Positions 1 through 7,713 of a stretch of 64,000 nt of DNA are shown here, piece by piece. The notes beneath the pieces were generated by a model that was given only the letters and a program-made list of their open reading frames with translations, ran no database searches and was not told the origin of the DNA. Source of the stretch: a virus. The stretch's first letter is position 1. The number at the start of each line of letters is the position of its first letter. The DNA is taken from the IMG/VR virus record IMGVR_UViG_3300025127_007327, positions 33,460 through 97,459 of that record. The stretch is one strand, 5' to 3'. The position numbers were made by a program, and so were the translations under genes.

Positions 1-450
1 TTTGACTTTTTTAACTCTGAAGAACTTGTTGGTAGTCTTACTGGTATTGATAAAGAAGCCATGGGCACTTTGTTTGATAAAAGAAATTACAAGCACGAAA
101 GCAATCAAGTACAGATATTTGGCGATTTTGTGAAAAGCTGTGGCTTTAAAGAACATGAGTTTGAGTTAGTTGCTGGTGATATTACTAAAACAGCGTATCA
201 ATATGCAAAAGAACGCCCCGGCTTCAGAATATCATTGTTATATATCGATCTAGACCTCGATGAGCCTACTTACGAAACTCTCAACGCTCTTTGGGATAGA
301 GTAGTAAAGGGAGGTATAGTAGTGTTTGATGAGTATGCTTTTCATAAGTGGTCTGAATCCGCAGGTGTGGATAGATTTTTTGCAGACAAAGATATTCAGC
401 TTAAAACTTTAAATTATATTTGCCCAACAGCATACGTGGTGAAAAAATGA
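1..450 (+). CDS. TylF/MycF-family O-methyltransferase, 5' end outside window
   Basis: The reading frame is open from base 1, so the N-terminus lies upstream; 149 residues are visible. The sequence resembles SAM-dependent TylF/macrocin O-methyltransferases, which methylate sugar hydroxyls. The acidic metal-binding stretch YIDLDLDEPT is at visible residues 81-90 and GGIVVFDEY is at 104-112, in the order and spacing of this family. The SAM-binding glycine-rich part would be upstream and is not seen. It overlaps the sulfotransferase start by 4 bases (ATGA) and opens a run of sugar-modifying genes, so a role in methylating a glycan (virion, host surface or secreted) is inferred. The exact substrate is unknown. 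Confidence 0.8.
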   Translation, partial: FDFFNSEELVGSLTGIDKEAMGTLFDKRNYKHESNQVQIFGDFVKSCGFKEHEFELVAGDITKTAYQYAKERPGFRISLLYIDLDLDEPTYETLNALWDRVVKGGIVVFDEYAFHKWSESAGVDRFFADKDIQLKTLNYICPTAYVVKK

Positions 451-1229
451 TAATTGATAGAAATAAAAAATTTATATTTATACACAACCCAAGAACTGGA
501 GGAACGGCAATATCTAAATCATTATTAAATACTGATAATGTAAAAGAACTTATTGATCATGATACTTATATACGTTTATTTAATATTAATGTCAGACCAC
601 GTAAACAATGCTATCAAGCGGACGGAGAACCTTCACTTGAGAGATTAGTTTCAGGCTTGTCAACAAGCACTAAATTTGATGCTCTTGAAACTGTGTATTC
701 GGATGTTCCAAATTTGTTTTTTAGCCATCACGATCATTTATCTTTATATTCGTGTACATCACAACGCTTATTAAAAGAATTCAAATATAAATTTGTATGT
801 GTAAGAGATCCTTGGAGTAGGATGCTGTCCTACTATAGCAAAATAAAAACGTATCATGAGCTTGATGGTAGCACCCACCCCAGCGCACTCGGCCGACCGT
901 TTACTTTTGATTTTTTTATAGATGAGATAACAAGGAATAGATTTGATAATAACTTAAATTATCTATACGAAGTACCACAAACATATTGGACTTATGGTGT
1001 AGATGAAGTTATACGTTATGATGAGCTTAATAAAAAATGGGAATATATATTGCAATCTTGCGGGCTGAGTTATCAACCACTTCTTGAAGCTAGTAAAGAA
1101 ACAAACACAAGTCAAAGAAAAAAATGCTCTGATTATTATGAGAACGGTAATCATCTAATTGAAAAAGTAGCACATTGTTTTGCTGAAGAAATAGCTTTAT
1201 TTAATTTTGATTACAATGGTGACCTATGA
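447..1229 (+). CDS. Sulfotransferase family protein
   Basis: This 260-residue protein resembles PAPS-dependent sulfotransferases, which move sulfate from 3'-phosphoadenylyl sulfate to sugar hydroxyls or other acceptors. A 5'-phosphosulfate-binding loop is seen as FIHNPRTGGTA at residues 11-21, and a 3'-phosphate-binding segment as RDPWSRMLSYYS at about 120-131, the two family signatures in order. The ATG at 447 is preferred over an upstream TTG at 420 because it overlaps the preceding stop in the coupled ATGA arrangement and begins just before the first beta strand. It is translationally coupled to its neighbours on both sides. Acceptor unknown; carbohydrate sulfation is inferred from the adjacent sugar genes. 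Confidence 0.82.
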   Translation: MIIDRNKKFIFIHNPRTGGTAISKSLLNTDNVKELIDHDTYIRLFNINVRPRKQCYQADGEPSLERLVSGLSTSTKFDALETVYSDVPNLFFSHHDHLSLYSCTSQRLLKEFKYKFVCVRDPWSRMLSYYSKIKTYHELDGSTHPSALGRPFTFDFFIDEITRNRFDNNLNYLYEVPQTYWTYGVDEVIRYDELNKKWEYILQSCGLSYQPLLEASKETNTSQRKKCSDYYENGNHLIEKVAHCFAEEIALFNFDYNGDL

Positions 1230-1684
1230 ATTTTTTAATATCACATCGAGGTAACATGCTGGGCCCGAATCCAGAAATGGAGAATAACCCAACTTATATT
1301 GACAAAGCTCTTGAAAAAGGTTATGATGTTGAAGTAGACATCAGAGGTTCATTCTATACTAAATTTTACCTTGGTCATGACGAGCAACAGTATATGGTAT
1401 CACCGGAGTGGCTTTTTGCTAGAGCGCGAAAGCTTTGGTTACATGCTAAAGATATACAATCATTACATTCATTAATACATCAAGCGTCTGGATTTAATGT
1501 TTTTTGGCATCAAGATGATTTCTATACACTAACATCACAAGGTTTCATTTGGACATATCCGGGTCATACATTAACACCCGATTCTATATGCGTTATGCCA
1601 GAGAGTTTTAGTGGTTTTTATTCAGAGAATGAAATAAGAAACTCAGCCGGCGTCTGCTCTGATTTTATAGAAAAATATAAATGA
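1226..1684 (+). CDS. GDPD-like (PI-PLC-like) phosphodiesterase
   Basis: The 152-residue protein looks like a short glycerophosphodiester phosphodiesterase / PI-PLC-like TIM-barrel enzyme. The N-terminus carries the family SHRG motif (His7, Arg8), followed by the metal-ligand pair E-x-D at Glu36 and Asp38 and a second catalytic-type His51 in LGHDE. This matches the catalytic pattern, but the protein is much shorter than typical enzymes of about 250 residues, so it is either a minimal version or lacks half the barrel. It overlaps the sulfotransferase by 4 bases and the aldolase by 4 bases (ATGA in both cases). Its place in a sugar cassette suggests cleavage of a phosphodiester in a glycan or lipid. 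The substrate is unknown. Confidence 0.7.
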   Translation: MNFLISHRGNMLGPNPEMENNPTYIDKALEKGYDVEVDIRGSFYTKFYLGHDEQQYMVSPEWLFARARKLWLHAKDIQSLHSLIHQASGFNVFWHQDDFYTLTSQGFIWTYPGHTLTPDSICVMPESFSGFYSENEIRNSAGVCSDFIEKYK

Positions 1685-2364
1685 TTTTATCTTGGCAACA
1701 AATACCGTCAACAATTATTTCCGAAATGCTGTGCGAAGGTTTTGACGGAGTAGTACTAGATACAGAGCATGGGTGCTATAACAATGAAACCCTGTACAAC
1801 TGTATTCAAGTAATCACATCTCACAACAAAAAAGCATTTGTAAGATTAACTGAAATTAATAAGACACTCATTAGAATGAGTTTAGACGCTGGAGCTTCTG
1901 GATTAATATTTTCCACGGTTGAGAGCGCCGCACAAGCTCAAGAGATTAAAGATTTGTGTCTGTACCCCAAACAAGGTGGAAAGCGCGGTCTGGGGCTTGT
2001 GAGGCAGAATAAATGGGGTCTTAAACATTTAATACAAGAACCACCAATTATGATCGCTCAAATTGAAACAAAAGAGGCGGTGCAAAATATGGCTGAAATA
2101 TATGCATGTGGTTTAGATTTTTACATGATTGGACCCTATGATTTGTCAGCAAGTTTAGGAGATCCAGCTAATTTTGAAAATAGTGAATTTATCGAGGCTG
2201 TTGAGTCTATTAAGAGAGTAGTTACTAACCCAAATCAAATGGCTGTGCACATTCCAACAGACGTTAACAAATATATTGACAAATACCGTGACTATGCTAT
2301 AATAGCTGTGGGTATGGATACTACCATTTTATTAGAGGGTTATAGGGAGTTAAATAATGCTTAA
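1681..2364 (+). CDS. HpcH/HpaI-family aldolase
   Basis: The 227-residue product matches class II HpcH/HpaI aldolases, which split or join 2-keto-3-deoxy acids to pyruvate and an aldehyde with a divalent metal. Visible signatures are DTEHG with His30 as the likely catalytic base, AQIET with Glu129, and MIGPYDLSASLG with Asp154. The Glu-Asp spacing of 25 residues is close to that of the metal ligands in characterised members. Length is slightly short of the usual 250 or so. It sits in a coupled operon with sugar-modifying genes, so making or breaking a keto-deoxy sugar acid is a reasonable guess. Such an enzyme is unusual in a phage. Substrate unknown. Confidence 0.83.
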   Translation: MILSWQQIPSTIISEMLCEGFDGVVLDTEHGCYNNETLYNCIQVITSHNKKAFVRLTEINKTLIRMSLDAGASGLIFSTVESAAQAQEIKDLCLYPKQGGKRGLGLVRQNKWGLKHLIQEPPIMIAQIETKEAVQNMAEIYACGLDFYMIGPYDLSASLGDPANFENSEFIEAVESIKRVVTNPNQMAVHIPTDVNKYIDKYRDYAIIAVGMDTTILLEGYRELNNA

Positions 2365-3331
2365 TTTTGAAAATTTAGGTGACCTGTTTGTAAAAGTGGT
2401 TCAAACCCCTGAGTGGGATGAATTACAAGAAAAATTCAACAACTGCAATGATATCTACGTTTTAGGTCACGGCGGCAACCTTGCGGTTGCAGATCATGCT
2501 GCAGTTGATATGACAAGACTGTCAAATGGTACAAAGAATGCTATTTGTCCGGGCTCTGGAGTCGTAGCCACATCATACATTAATGATAGTAGTTTTGAAC
2601 AGTGGATGGTCAATTGGTTATCCGCAAGAACTTGCACTAGAACCGCAGAACAAATGAAAAACTCTTTGGTTCTTGGAATTTCATCGTCTGGTAATTCAAT
2701 GGATATTCTCAAGGCTTTGCAGTGGGCTACTGATAATGGTATGCAGATTGCAATGATGACATCGAAAGATATCAGTATGGAAATTAAAAATCTTACAAAA
2801 GTTGTTGTGGGTGCTCATTATTATCATACTGCTGAAGTTCTCACACTTTTGTTAACTTATCAGCTTACACATGGTTCAGGTAACGTATGTCCACCAATCG
2901 GTAAGAACGATCCTGATGCGCTTAAAACCCTTAATTGGAAGGGTGGCAAAATTCGTGAACACAGTTACCCCGATGAAGAAATCAATATCGGTATTGATTT
3001 TGATAAAGTTATTCACAAGTGTTCTAAAGGATATTATGATGGAACCATCTATGACGAGCCCGTTGAGGGTGCCTACGATGCTCTTGAAAGACTTTCAAAA
3101 GATTATACCGTCATTGTGTACACATGTAAGGCTAAGCCTGACCGGGGGTTAGTCAATGGCAAAACTGGAACTGAACTTGTTTGGGAATGGCTGAAAGAAC
3201 ATAACATGTCTCAATTTGTCAGTAAGGTTACTGCCGAGAAACCAAGAGCAAGATTCTATATTGATGATAAGGCAATTAGATTTACTGATTGGGAATCTGC
3301 TTTTGAAATGATTGAGGAAATAGATGGCTAG
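2357..3331 (+). CDS. SIS-domain sugar isomerase fused to HAD-like phosphatase
   Basis: This 324-residue protein appears to join two domains. Residues about 1-190 resemble a SIS fold as in phosphoheptose isomerase GmhA: LGHGGNLAVADHAAVD near residue 36 and GISSSGNS near 107 are phosphosugar-binding loops. Residues about 208-320 resemble a HAD phosphatase: the nucleophile motif is GIDFDKV with Asp214 and Asp216, a Thr-containing second motif is YTCKA, and the metal motif YIDDKA has Asp303 and Asp304. In bacterial heptose synthesis an isomerase and a phosphatase act in succession, so a two-step fusion is plausible but not proven. It overlaps the aldolase by 8 bases and the epimerase gene by 8 bases. 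Confidence 0.78.
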   Translation: MLNFENLGDLFVKVVQTPEWDELQEKFNNCNDIYVLGHGGNLAVADHAAVDMTRLSNGTKNAICPGSGVVATSYINDSSFEQWMVNWLSARTCTRTAEQMKNSLVLGISSSGNSMDILKALQWATDNGMQIAMMTSKDISMEIKNLTKVVVGAHYYHTAEVLTLLLTYQLTHGSGNVCPPIGKNDPDALKTLNWKGGKIREHSYPDEEINIGIDFDKVIHKCSKGYYDGTIYDEPVEGAYDALERLSKDYTVIVYTCKAKPDRGLVNGKTGTELVWEWLKEHNMSQFVSKVTAEKPRARFYIDDKAIRFTDWESAFEMIEEIDG

Positions 3332-4178
3332 ATGCTTGGTCACCGGGCATCTTGGTTATATCGGCTCTAAGGTTTATAAAGAGTTAATTGACCAAGGACA
3401 TGAAGTATATGGTGTTGATTTAAAACACAATACTGATATTAGGTACGACCTGTTCGATTTTGATAAATTGTGTAGGAACGTTCCCTTTGTGCCTGAGTAC
3501 ATTTTTCACTTAGCAGCAATGCCAAGTGTTCAGTGGTGTGTTGAAAATCCCTCTGAGGCTATGTCACATAACGTTCTTGGTTCATCTAGAGTATTAGAAT
3601 ATGCAAAGATTAACAATGTTAAAAGAGTGATCTTTGCTAGTTCTGCTGCAGCATCAAATCCTGTTAGTCCTTATGGACTGCACAAACTTTATACTGAAGG
3701 AGAATGCAAACTTTACGCTAGATTGTATGGCGTAGATACTGTTTGTTTACGATTCTTTAATGTTTATTCAGAGGATCAAGAAGCTAACGGACCATACTCA
3801 ACAGTAATCTCTGCTTGGCTAAACGGAATAAAAAATGATTCTAATTTGTTTATTGATGGCGACGGTAAACAAACTAGAGACTTTATTCATGTTGATGATA
3901 TTGTAAGTGCTAATATATTTTGTATGAATTATAAAAAACAATTTGGTGGTAATAATTTTGACGTTGCCACAGGTTTCTCGCATCCTTTAAATTATATAAA
4001 AGATTTATTTAGCAAAAGATTTGATATTGATTGGATTCATAGAGTAGCAAGAGTCGGCGATATTAAGTTTTCATCATCTGATTCGGCCGCATTGCGTCGG
4101 CTTGGATGGTCTGCATCTATTAAAATCGAAGAAGGTCTTGAAAGATGCTTTAATAATTTGGAGAATCTTGATGAATAA
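3324..4178 (+). CDS. NAD-dependent sugar epimerase/dehydratase (extended SDR)
   Basis: The 284-residue product is an extended short-chain dehydrogenase of the nucleotide-sugar epimerase type. The N-terminal dinucleotide-binding loop TGHLGYIGS is at residues 6-14. The SDR active site shows SSAAAS followed by YGLHK with Tyr117 and Lys121. A FFNVY segment follows, as in UDP-glucose 4-epimerase-like enzymes. It would oxidise and reduce a nucleotide-activated sugar to invert or remove a hydroxyl. Following the SIS-HAD gene, it could complete a nucleotide-heptose-like pathway, but UDP-hexose substrates are equally possible. Its end overlaps the next small gene by 8 bases. Confidence 0.88.
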   Translation: MARCLVTGHLGYIGSKVYKELIDQGHEVYGVDLKHNTDIRYDLFDFDKLCRNVPFVPEYIFHLAAMPSVQWCVENPSEAMSHNVLGSSRVLEYAKINNVKRVIFASSAAASNPVSPYGLHKLYTEGECKLYARLYGVDTVCLRFFNVYSEDQEANGPYSTVISAWLNGIKNDSNLFIDGDGKQTRDFIHVDDIVSANIFCMNYKKQFGGNNFDVATGFSHPLNYIKDLFSKRFDIDWIHRVARVGDIKFSSSDSAALRRLGWSASIKIEEGLERCFNNLENLDE

Positions 4179-4395
4179 GTTTAAAGTTGGAGAAATGGTT
4201 AAGTGGTATCTAACATACGCTGATGTAAATATTGTTAAAGATTCTGGAATAGGTGTTATAATAAAAAAAGAAATAATACAAAATCCGTACACTCATGTTG
4301 ATAATCAACTTAAATACGAGATATTTTGTAATAAACTTAATCAAAAAGAATGGTTCGTAGAACCATACATAGAAAAATTTAATATGGAGAAATAA
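4171..4395 (+). CDS. Small hypothetical protein
   Basis: A 74-residue protein starting at the ATG inside the end of the epimerase gene (GATGAATAA overlap). A longer upstream reading is possible, but that start would sit deep inside the epimerase, so 4171 is preferred. The pattern FKVGEMVKWYL followed by GIGVIIKKE suggests a small SH3-like beta barrel of the kind seen in many phage proteins. This is shape-level inference only. No function assigned. Confidence 0.6.
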   Translation: MNKFKVGEMVKWYLTYADVNIVKDSGIGVIIKKEIIQNPYTHVDNQLKYEIFCNKLNQKEWFVEPYIEKFNMEK

Positions 4396-4396
4396 A

Positions 4397-4639
4397 ATGG
4401 ATTTTAATATTGATGAAGGACAGAATGTAAAAACATTCAAGCTTTCTAATCAGGCACTTGGGTCTGTTATGATGGCACTACAAGAGTCGCTACTTAACGA
4501 GTTGGATATTGTACCAATTTTGAAAAGTTTCGATTTGATTGAATCTGAAGATGGTTTGATTGTTGCAAACCCACCAACAATCAGAGTATCTAACGAAGCT
4601 CCAATTAGTGAAGAAGATATTCTTAATATGGTCAAGTAA
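4397..4639 (+). CDS. Small hypothetical protein
   Basis: An 80-residue acidic protein placed one base after the previous stop, with GGAGA just upstream as a ribosome-binding site. It shares one base with the following zinc-ribbon gene (TAATG). The central part is helical and leucine-rich, and the C-terminus ends in an acidic helix. No family was recognised. The tight packing supports it being translated. Confidence 0.6.
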   Translation: MDFNIDEGQNVKTFKLSNQALGSVMMALQESLLNELDIVPILKSFDLIESEDGLIVANPPTIRVSNEAPISEEDILNMVK

Positions 4640-4884
4640 TGCCCCGCTATCGATACTTTTGTAATGCTTGCAAAGAAGAATTTATATCCTTCCATGCTAT
4701 CAGTTATGAAAAAGATGACTGTGACTTATGTGGAGCATTGGATATCGAGAAAAGACTTACTAAACCAATTAAAAAAATTAAGAAACAACAAAATGTAAAA
4801 GTTGGTTCCTTGACTAACAAGTACATTGAAGAAAACAGAGAAATTTTAAAAACTTTAAAAGACAATAGAGAAGAATATGAGTGA
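4639..4884 (+). CDS. FmdB-type zinc-ribbon protein
   Basis: An 81-residue protein with an N-terminal zinc ribbon of the FmdB regulatory-protein type: Cys8-x2-Cys11 and Cys28-x2-Cys31 around a short aromatic hairpin (MPRYRYFCNAC start is typical). The C-terminal half is lysine-rich and probably helical. FmdB-like proteins are common in phages near terminase or sigma genes and are presumed to bind nucleic acid or protein, but their role is not established. It overlaps the next gene by 8 bases. Confidence 0.75.
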   Translation: MPRYRYFCNACKEEFISFHAISYEKDDCDLCGALDIEKRLTKPIKKIKKQQNVKVGSLTNKYIEENREILKTLKDNREEYE

Positions 4885-5209
4885 ACTTGAAATAACATTA
4901 ATTGCTGTTTTAACAGTAGTAATGATTTTATCATTGTTTGTTTTTATGTATGCAAGAAGTGCTGTTTCTCGGTTGCTAACCGCTGCTGAAGAAATGGGAG
5001 ATCTTAAAATAATGATTGACAATTTTGATGAACATTTAAGAGAAGTATATTCTTTAGAAACTTTCTATGGCGACCAGACCTTACAGGGCTTAATGGATCA
5101 TAGTAGATCTCTTAGTGAACAATTGGAAAATTTTGAATTTTTATATTCTCTTGTTGAATTTGAAGAAGAGGATAACGAAGAAATTGACAATCAAGAAGAA
5201 GAGAACTAG
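4877..5209 (+). CDS. Small membrane protein with cytoplasmic acidic tail
   Basis: A 110-residue protein with one clear transmembrane helix near the N-terminus (about residues 5-27, ending before YARSAVSRLL), then an amphipathic helical region and an extremely acidic C-terminus rich in Glu. No family recognised. The stop lies 25 bases inside the sigma-factor reading frame if that gene starts at its TTG, so the two are tightly coupled. Confidence 0.6.
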   Translation: MSELEITLIAVLTVVMILSLFVFMYARSAVSRLLTAAEEMGDLKIMIDNFDEHLREVYSLETFYGDQTLQGLMDHSRSLSEQLENFEFLYSLVEFEEEDNEEIDNQEEEN

Positions 5210-5894
5210 AGCGAAAAAAGGCAGAAAAAAGAATCATTACTTTACACAAGTACATGAAGATGCAATAGTTCGCTACACTAAAACAGAATCATATCGAGAA
5301 AGAACTGATCTATATGTTCAACTTATTCAGCCAGCACTTAGTGAGATGGTTGATAAAATTGTATTTACATACAAATTTACAAACTTGCCAAACATAGACT
5401 ACCTAAGAGATGAATGTAAGATTTGGCTTGTTACGATATTAGATAAATATAATCCAGATAAAGGCTCAAAAGCCTTTTCATATTTTAGTGTTATTACTAA
5501 AAACTGGTTTATTAACAAAGTCAAAAAGCAACAAAAGAAACGCGAGCGTGAAGTTGATTATGATAATATAGCTAAGCACTACGAAGAAGAGTTTTTGTCA
5601 ACTGATGACTCATATCTTAAGGAACGTGAGGAACAAGAATTTTGGACTTTGTTTTATAAAGAAATAAGTTCATGGGACGAATCAACGATGAAAGATAATG
5701 ATTTGAAGGTCTATCGTGCGATTAAGGTTTTATTTGAATCAAAAGACGACATTGAAATTTTTAACAAGAAAGCTATTTATTTATACTTGCGTGAGATAAC
5801 TGGCTTGAACACTAAGCAAATAGTTAACTCACTTAAGAAATTCAAAAAAAGATATTACTCTTTTAAAACTGATTGGGAAAACGGTAACATATGA
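5184..5894 (+). CDS. gp55-like late-transcription sigma factor
   Basis: About 236 residues. It resembles the T4 gp55 family, a minimal sigma factor that directs host RNA polymerase to late promoters with the sliding clamp. The recognisable part is the sigma region 2-like segment LDKYNPDKGSKAFSYFS, followed by ITKNWFINKVKK, then a predicted helical C-terminal part. The start is uncertain: no ATG precedes the conserved region in frame. I chose TTG 5184, which gives a basic N-terminus (KKKRTRAKKGRKK) and limits overlap with the preceding gene to 26 bases. A GTG at 5115 would overlap by 95 bases. The gene implies T4-style late gene expression. Confidence 0.75.
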   Translation: MTIKKKRTRAKKGRKKNHYFTQVHEDAIVRYTKTESYRERTDLYVQLIQPALSEMVDKIVFTYKFTNLPNIDYLRDECKIWLVTILDKYNPDKGSKAFSYFSVITKNWFINKVKKQQKKREREVDYDNIAKHYEEEFLSTDDSYLKEREEQEFWTLFYKEISSWDESTMKDNDLKVYRAIKVLFESKDDIEIFNKKAIYLYLREITGLNTKQIVNSLKKFKKRYYSFKTDWENGNI

Positions 5895-6187
5895 GTTCAA
5901 AAAATGATTTAGATTTATTAATAGGCGAAGCGTTAGAAAATATTAGAAATGATCGAAAGATAGCCAATGAATTTCTTAATGAGATCGCAAATCAAATCGC
6001 GGCAGACGCTGAGAATAATAGAAGCCTAAGTCCCGTTGCCGCCAAACATATTGAAACTATGCAGCGTTCAAACGAGCAGCTTGTAAAAATTATAGGTCTG
6101 AAACATAAAAATAAAAATGAGAGCTTTGAACTAACAGAATTAGATAAATCTAATATTTATGATATGATTCAAAATAAGGAATCTTAG
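5891..6187 (+). CDS. Hypothetical helical protein downstream of gp55-like gene
   Basis: A 98-residue, probably all-helical protein whose ATG overlaps the sigma-factor stop by 4 bases. Residues 10-65 look like an oligomerising coiled region (alternating ALENIRNDRK and AKHIETMQRSNEQL). Its position next to gp55 would suit a gp33-like co-activator, and its helical central domain would also suit a small terminase subunit, but no clear sequence match to either was seen. Left unassigned. Confidence 0.6.
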   Translation: MSSKNDLDLLIGEALENIRNDRKIANEFLNEIANQIAADAENNRSLSPVAAKHIETMQRSNEQLVKIIGLKHKNKNESFELTELDKSNIYDMIQNKES

Positions 6188-6192
6188 TTCAT

Positions 6193-7653
6193 ATGAGTTT
6201 AGAAGAGTTATTCAATTTTGACACAGATAATATAGGTGATTTCTTATCAGACCCTCTTGGCTCATTTAAAAAAATCATAAATTCTTTTTATGATGGCACT
6301 GGAATTTTTAGTTCAGATCAGTTTTTAGCAGTTGCTCTTACTAATGGTGTTGAGATCGATGCAGAAGAAGCTACACTTCTTGGCTACCCCGCCGGCGGCG
6401 ATGAAATGAGACAACAAACATTTTACAAGTTTAAGGCAAGAACCATTGCCAAAGACAGCCCGCATATAGTTTTAACTGATCCTTGCACATTAACTGATAA
6501 AGTAACTCCTGATGTGAAGTGCCTTAGAAATGCACTAATTGCTGCTCACTCCACTGTAGTTTATAGCACTAATAGCGGGCAAGTAAATATAGGAAATATT
6601 GTTACTGTTAAGTTTTCTAGAAATTCTGACGATACTTTAAATTTAAGGCAAGGTAACTTAGTTAATTTTATAGATCCAAACAGAGATTTTGAATCACTAA
6701 CTCCTGAAGCGTGTGAATTTATTGAATCTGTTTTTGAACTTGGTGATTCTTATGCCCCGCCACCACCAATTGTTATAAACAGTGAAATATTTCAATTGGC
6801 TGAGGAATATGACAGGTCAAGCAATATCCGCTTTAAACGTAAAAACAACACATTTATTAAAGACTTATTAAAGCCATTTGATTCGTATGTAAAAGCATTT
6901 ATAATGGAATCTAAAAATTTATACGATATTGATATTAATATTTATAGTGGTGTTAGAACTAAATCACACCAACAACAATTATACAACGATTACGTAAAAA
7001 ATGGCAGAAAAGGACCAGCACCTGCTGAACCTAGTGGAAATACATTTACATCTCTTCATCAAGTGGGATTAGCCATAGATTTCAATTTTTTTAAGGATGG
7101 TAAATTGTATATGTCTCAATTAAGGGATTCACCAATTACAGGCAGACCATATCCAACAGATGATAAGGGAAAAATAACTACTGCTGGCATTCAACAACAT
7201 AAAAGAGAATGGATGAATACTGGAATTTTCAATGTTATTGACCGTCTTGGTCTTCGTTGGGGCGGTAATTTTAAAAATAATTATGATCCAATACACGTTG
7301 ATTTACCATACGGAAAACTTGGTTTAACAAAAAATGGAGTTTTTACATCGTTTAAAACTAATCGAGGGCTTGATACATATACTACTGGCGCTGGAGATGT
7401 GAAAGAAATAGGCTATAATCAAGCGTCAAGTGAAACTCTCGAAGAGAATGTTCTAAATTCAGTTAAAGATAAGATCGATAGAGGTAAAGCTGTTGACTCC
7501 ACTGATGCCCGACTCGCTGCAATCAGCGACGATCCCGTCGCTCCGTTCGATTCCGGGGATCCATTGGCAGAGGTCATCGCTCTCTCCGACGCTGATCTTC
7601 CAATTGATCCATTTACAGGTGTGGTTGATGATGGAACTGAAGCAGTAGAATAA
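6193..7653 (+). CDS. Baseplate hub-like protein with M15 peptidase domain
   Basis: The 486-residue protein has three parts. Residues about 1-190 form a beta-rich region with features of an OB-type domain as in tail hub proteins. Residues about 200-390 form a peptidoglycan peptidase of the M15 (VanY / L-Ala-D-Glu peptidase) family: SGVRTKSHQQQLYNDY, then the zinc motif HQVGLAID with His289 and Asp296, and DPIHVD with His368. Residues about 400-486 are a low-complexity acidic tail. T4 gp5 combines a hub OB fold with a lysozyme; here a peptidase may do the same job, cutting peptide cross-links during DNA entry. A lysis endolysin role is the alternative. Baseplate genes follow directly. Confidence 0.75.
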   Translation: MSLEELFNFDTDNIGDFLSDPLGSFKKIINSFYDGTGIFSSDQFLAVALTNGVEIDAEEATLLGYPAGGDEMRQQTFYKFKARTIAKDSPHIVLTDPCTLTDKVTPDVKCLRNALIAAHSTVVYSTNSGQVNIGNIVTVKFSRNSDDTLNLRQGNLVNFIDPNRDFESLTPEACEFIESVFELGDSYAPPPPIVINSEIFQLAEEYDRSSNIRFKRKNNTFIKDLLKPFDSYVKAFIMESKNLYDIDINIYSGVRTKSHQQQLYNDYVKNGRKGPAPAEPSGNTFTSLHQVGLAIDFNFFKDGKLYMSQLRDSPITGRPYPTDDKGKITTAGIQQHKREWMNTGIFNVIDRLGLRWGGNFKNNYDPIHVDLPYGKLGLTKNGVFTSFKTNRGLDTYTTGAGDVKEIGYNQASSETLEENVLNSVKDKIDRGKAVDSTDARLAAISDDPVAPFDSGDPLAEVIALSDADLPIDPFTGVVDDGTEAVE

Positions 7654-7713
7654 ATAACAAATCTTAGTTAACAGTTTTAAAAAATAGTGATAATTATTAT
7701 ATAAGGTCAAAAA

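Noticed and set aside
5891-6187. gp33-like co-activator or small terminase identity for the gene after the sigma factor
   Set aside because: Only position and helical content support it; no motif of either family was seen, so it is left as hypothetical.
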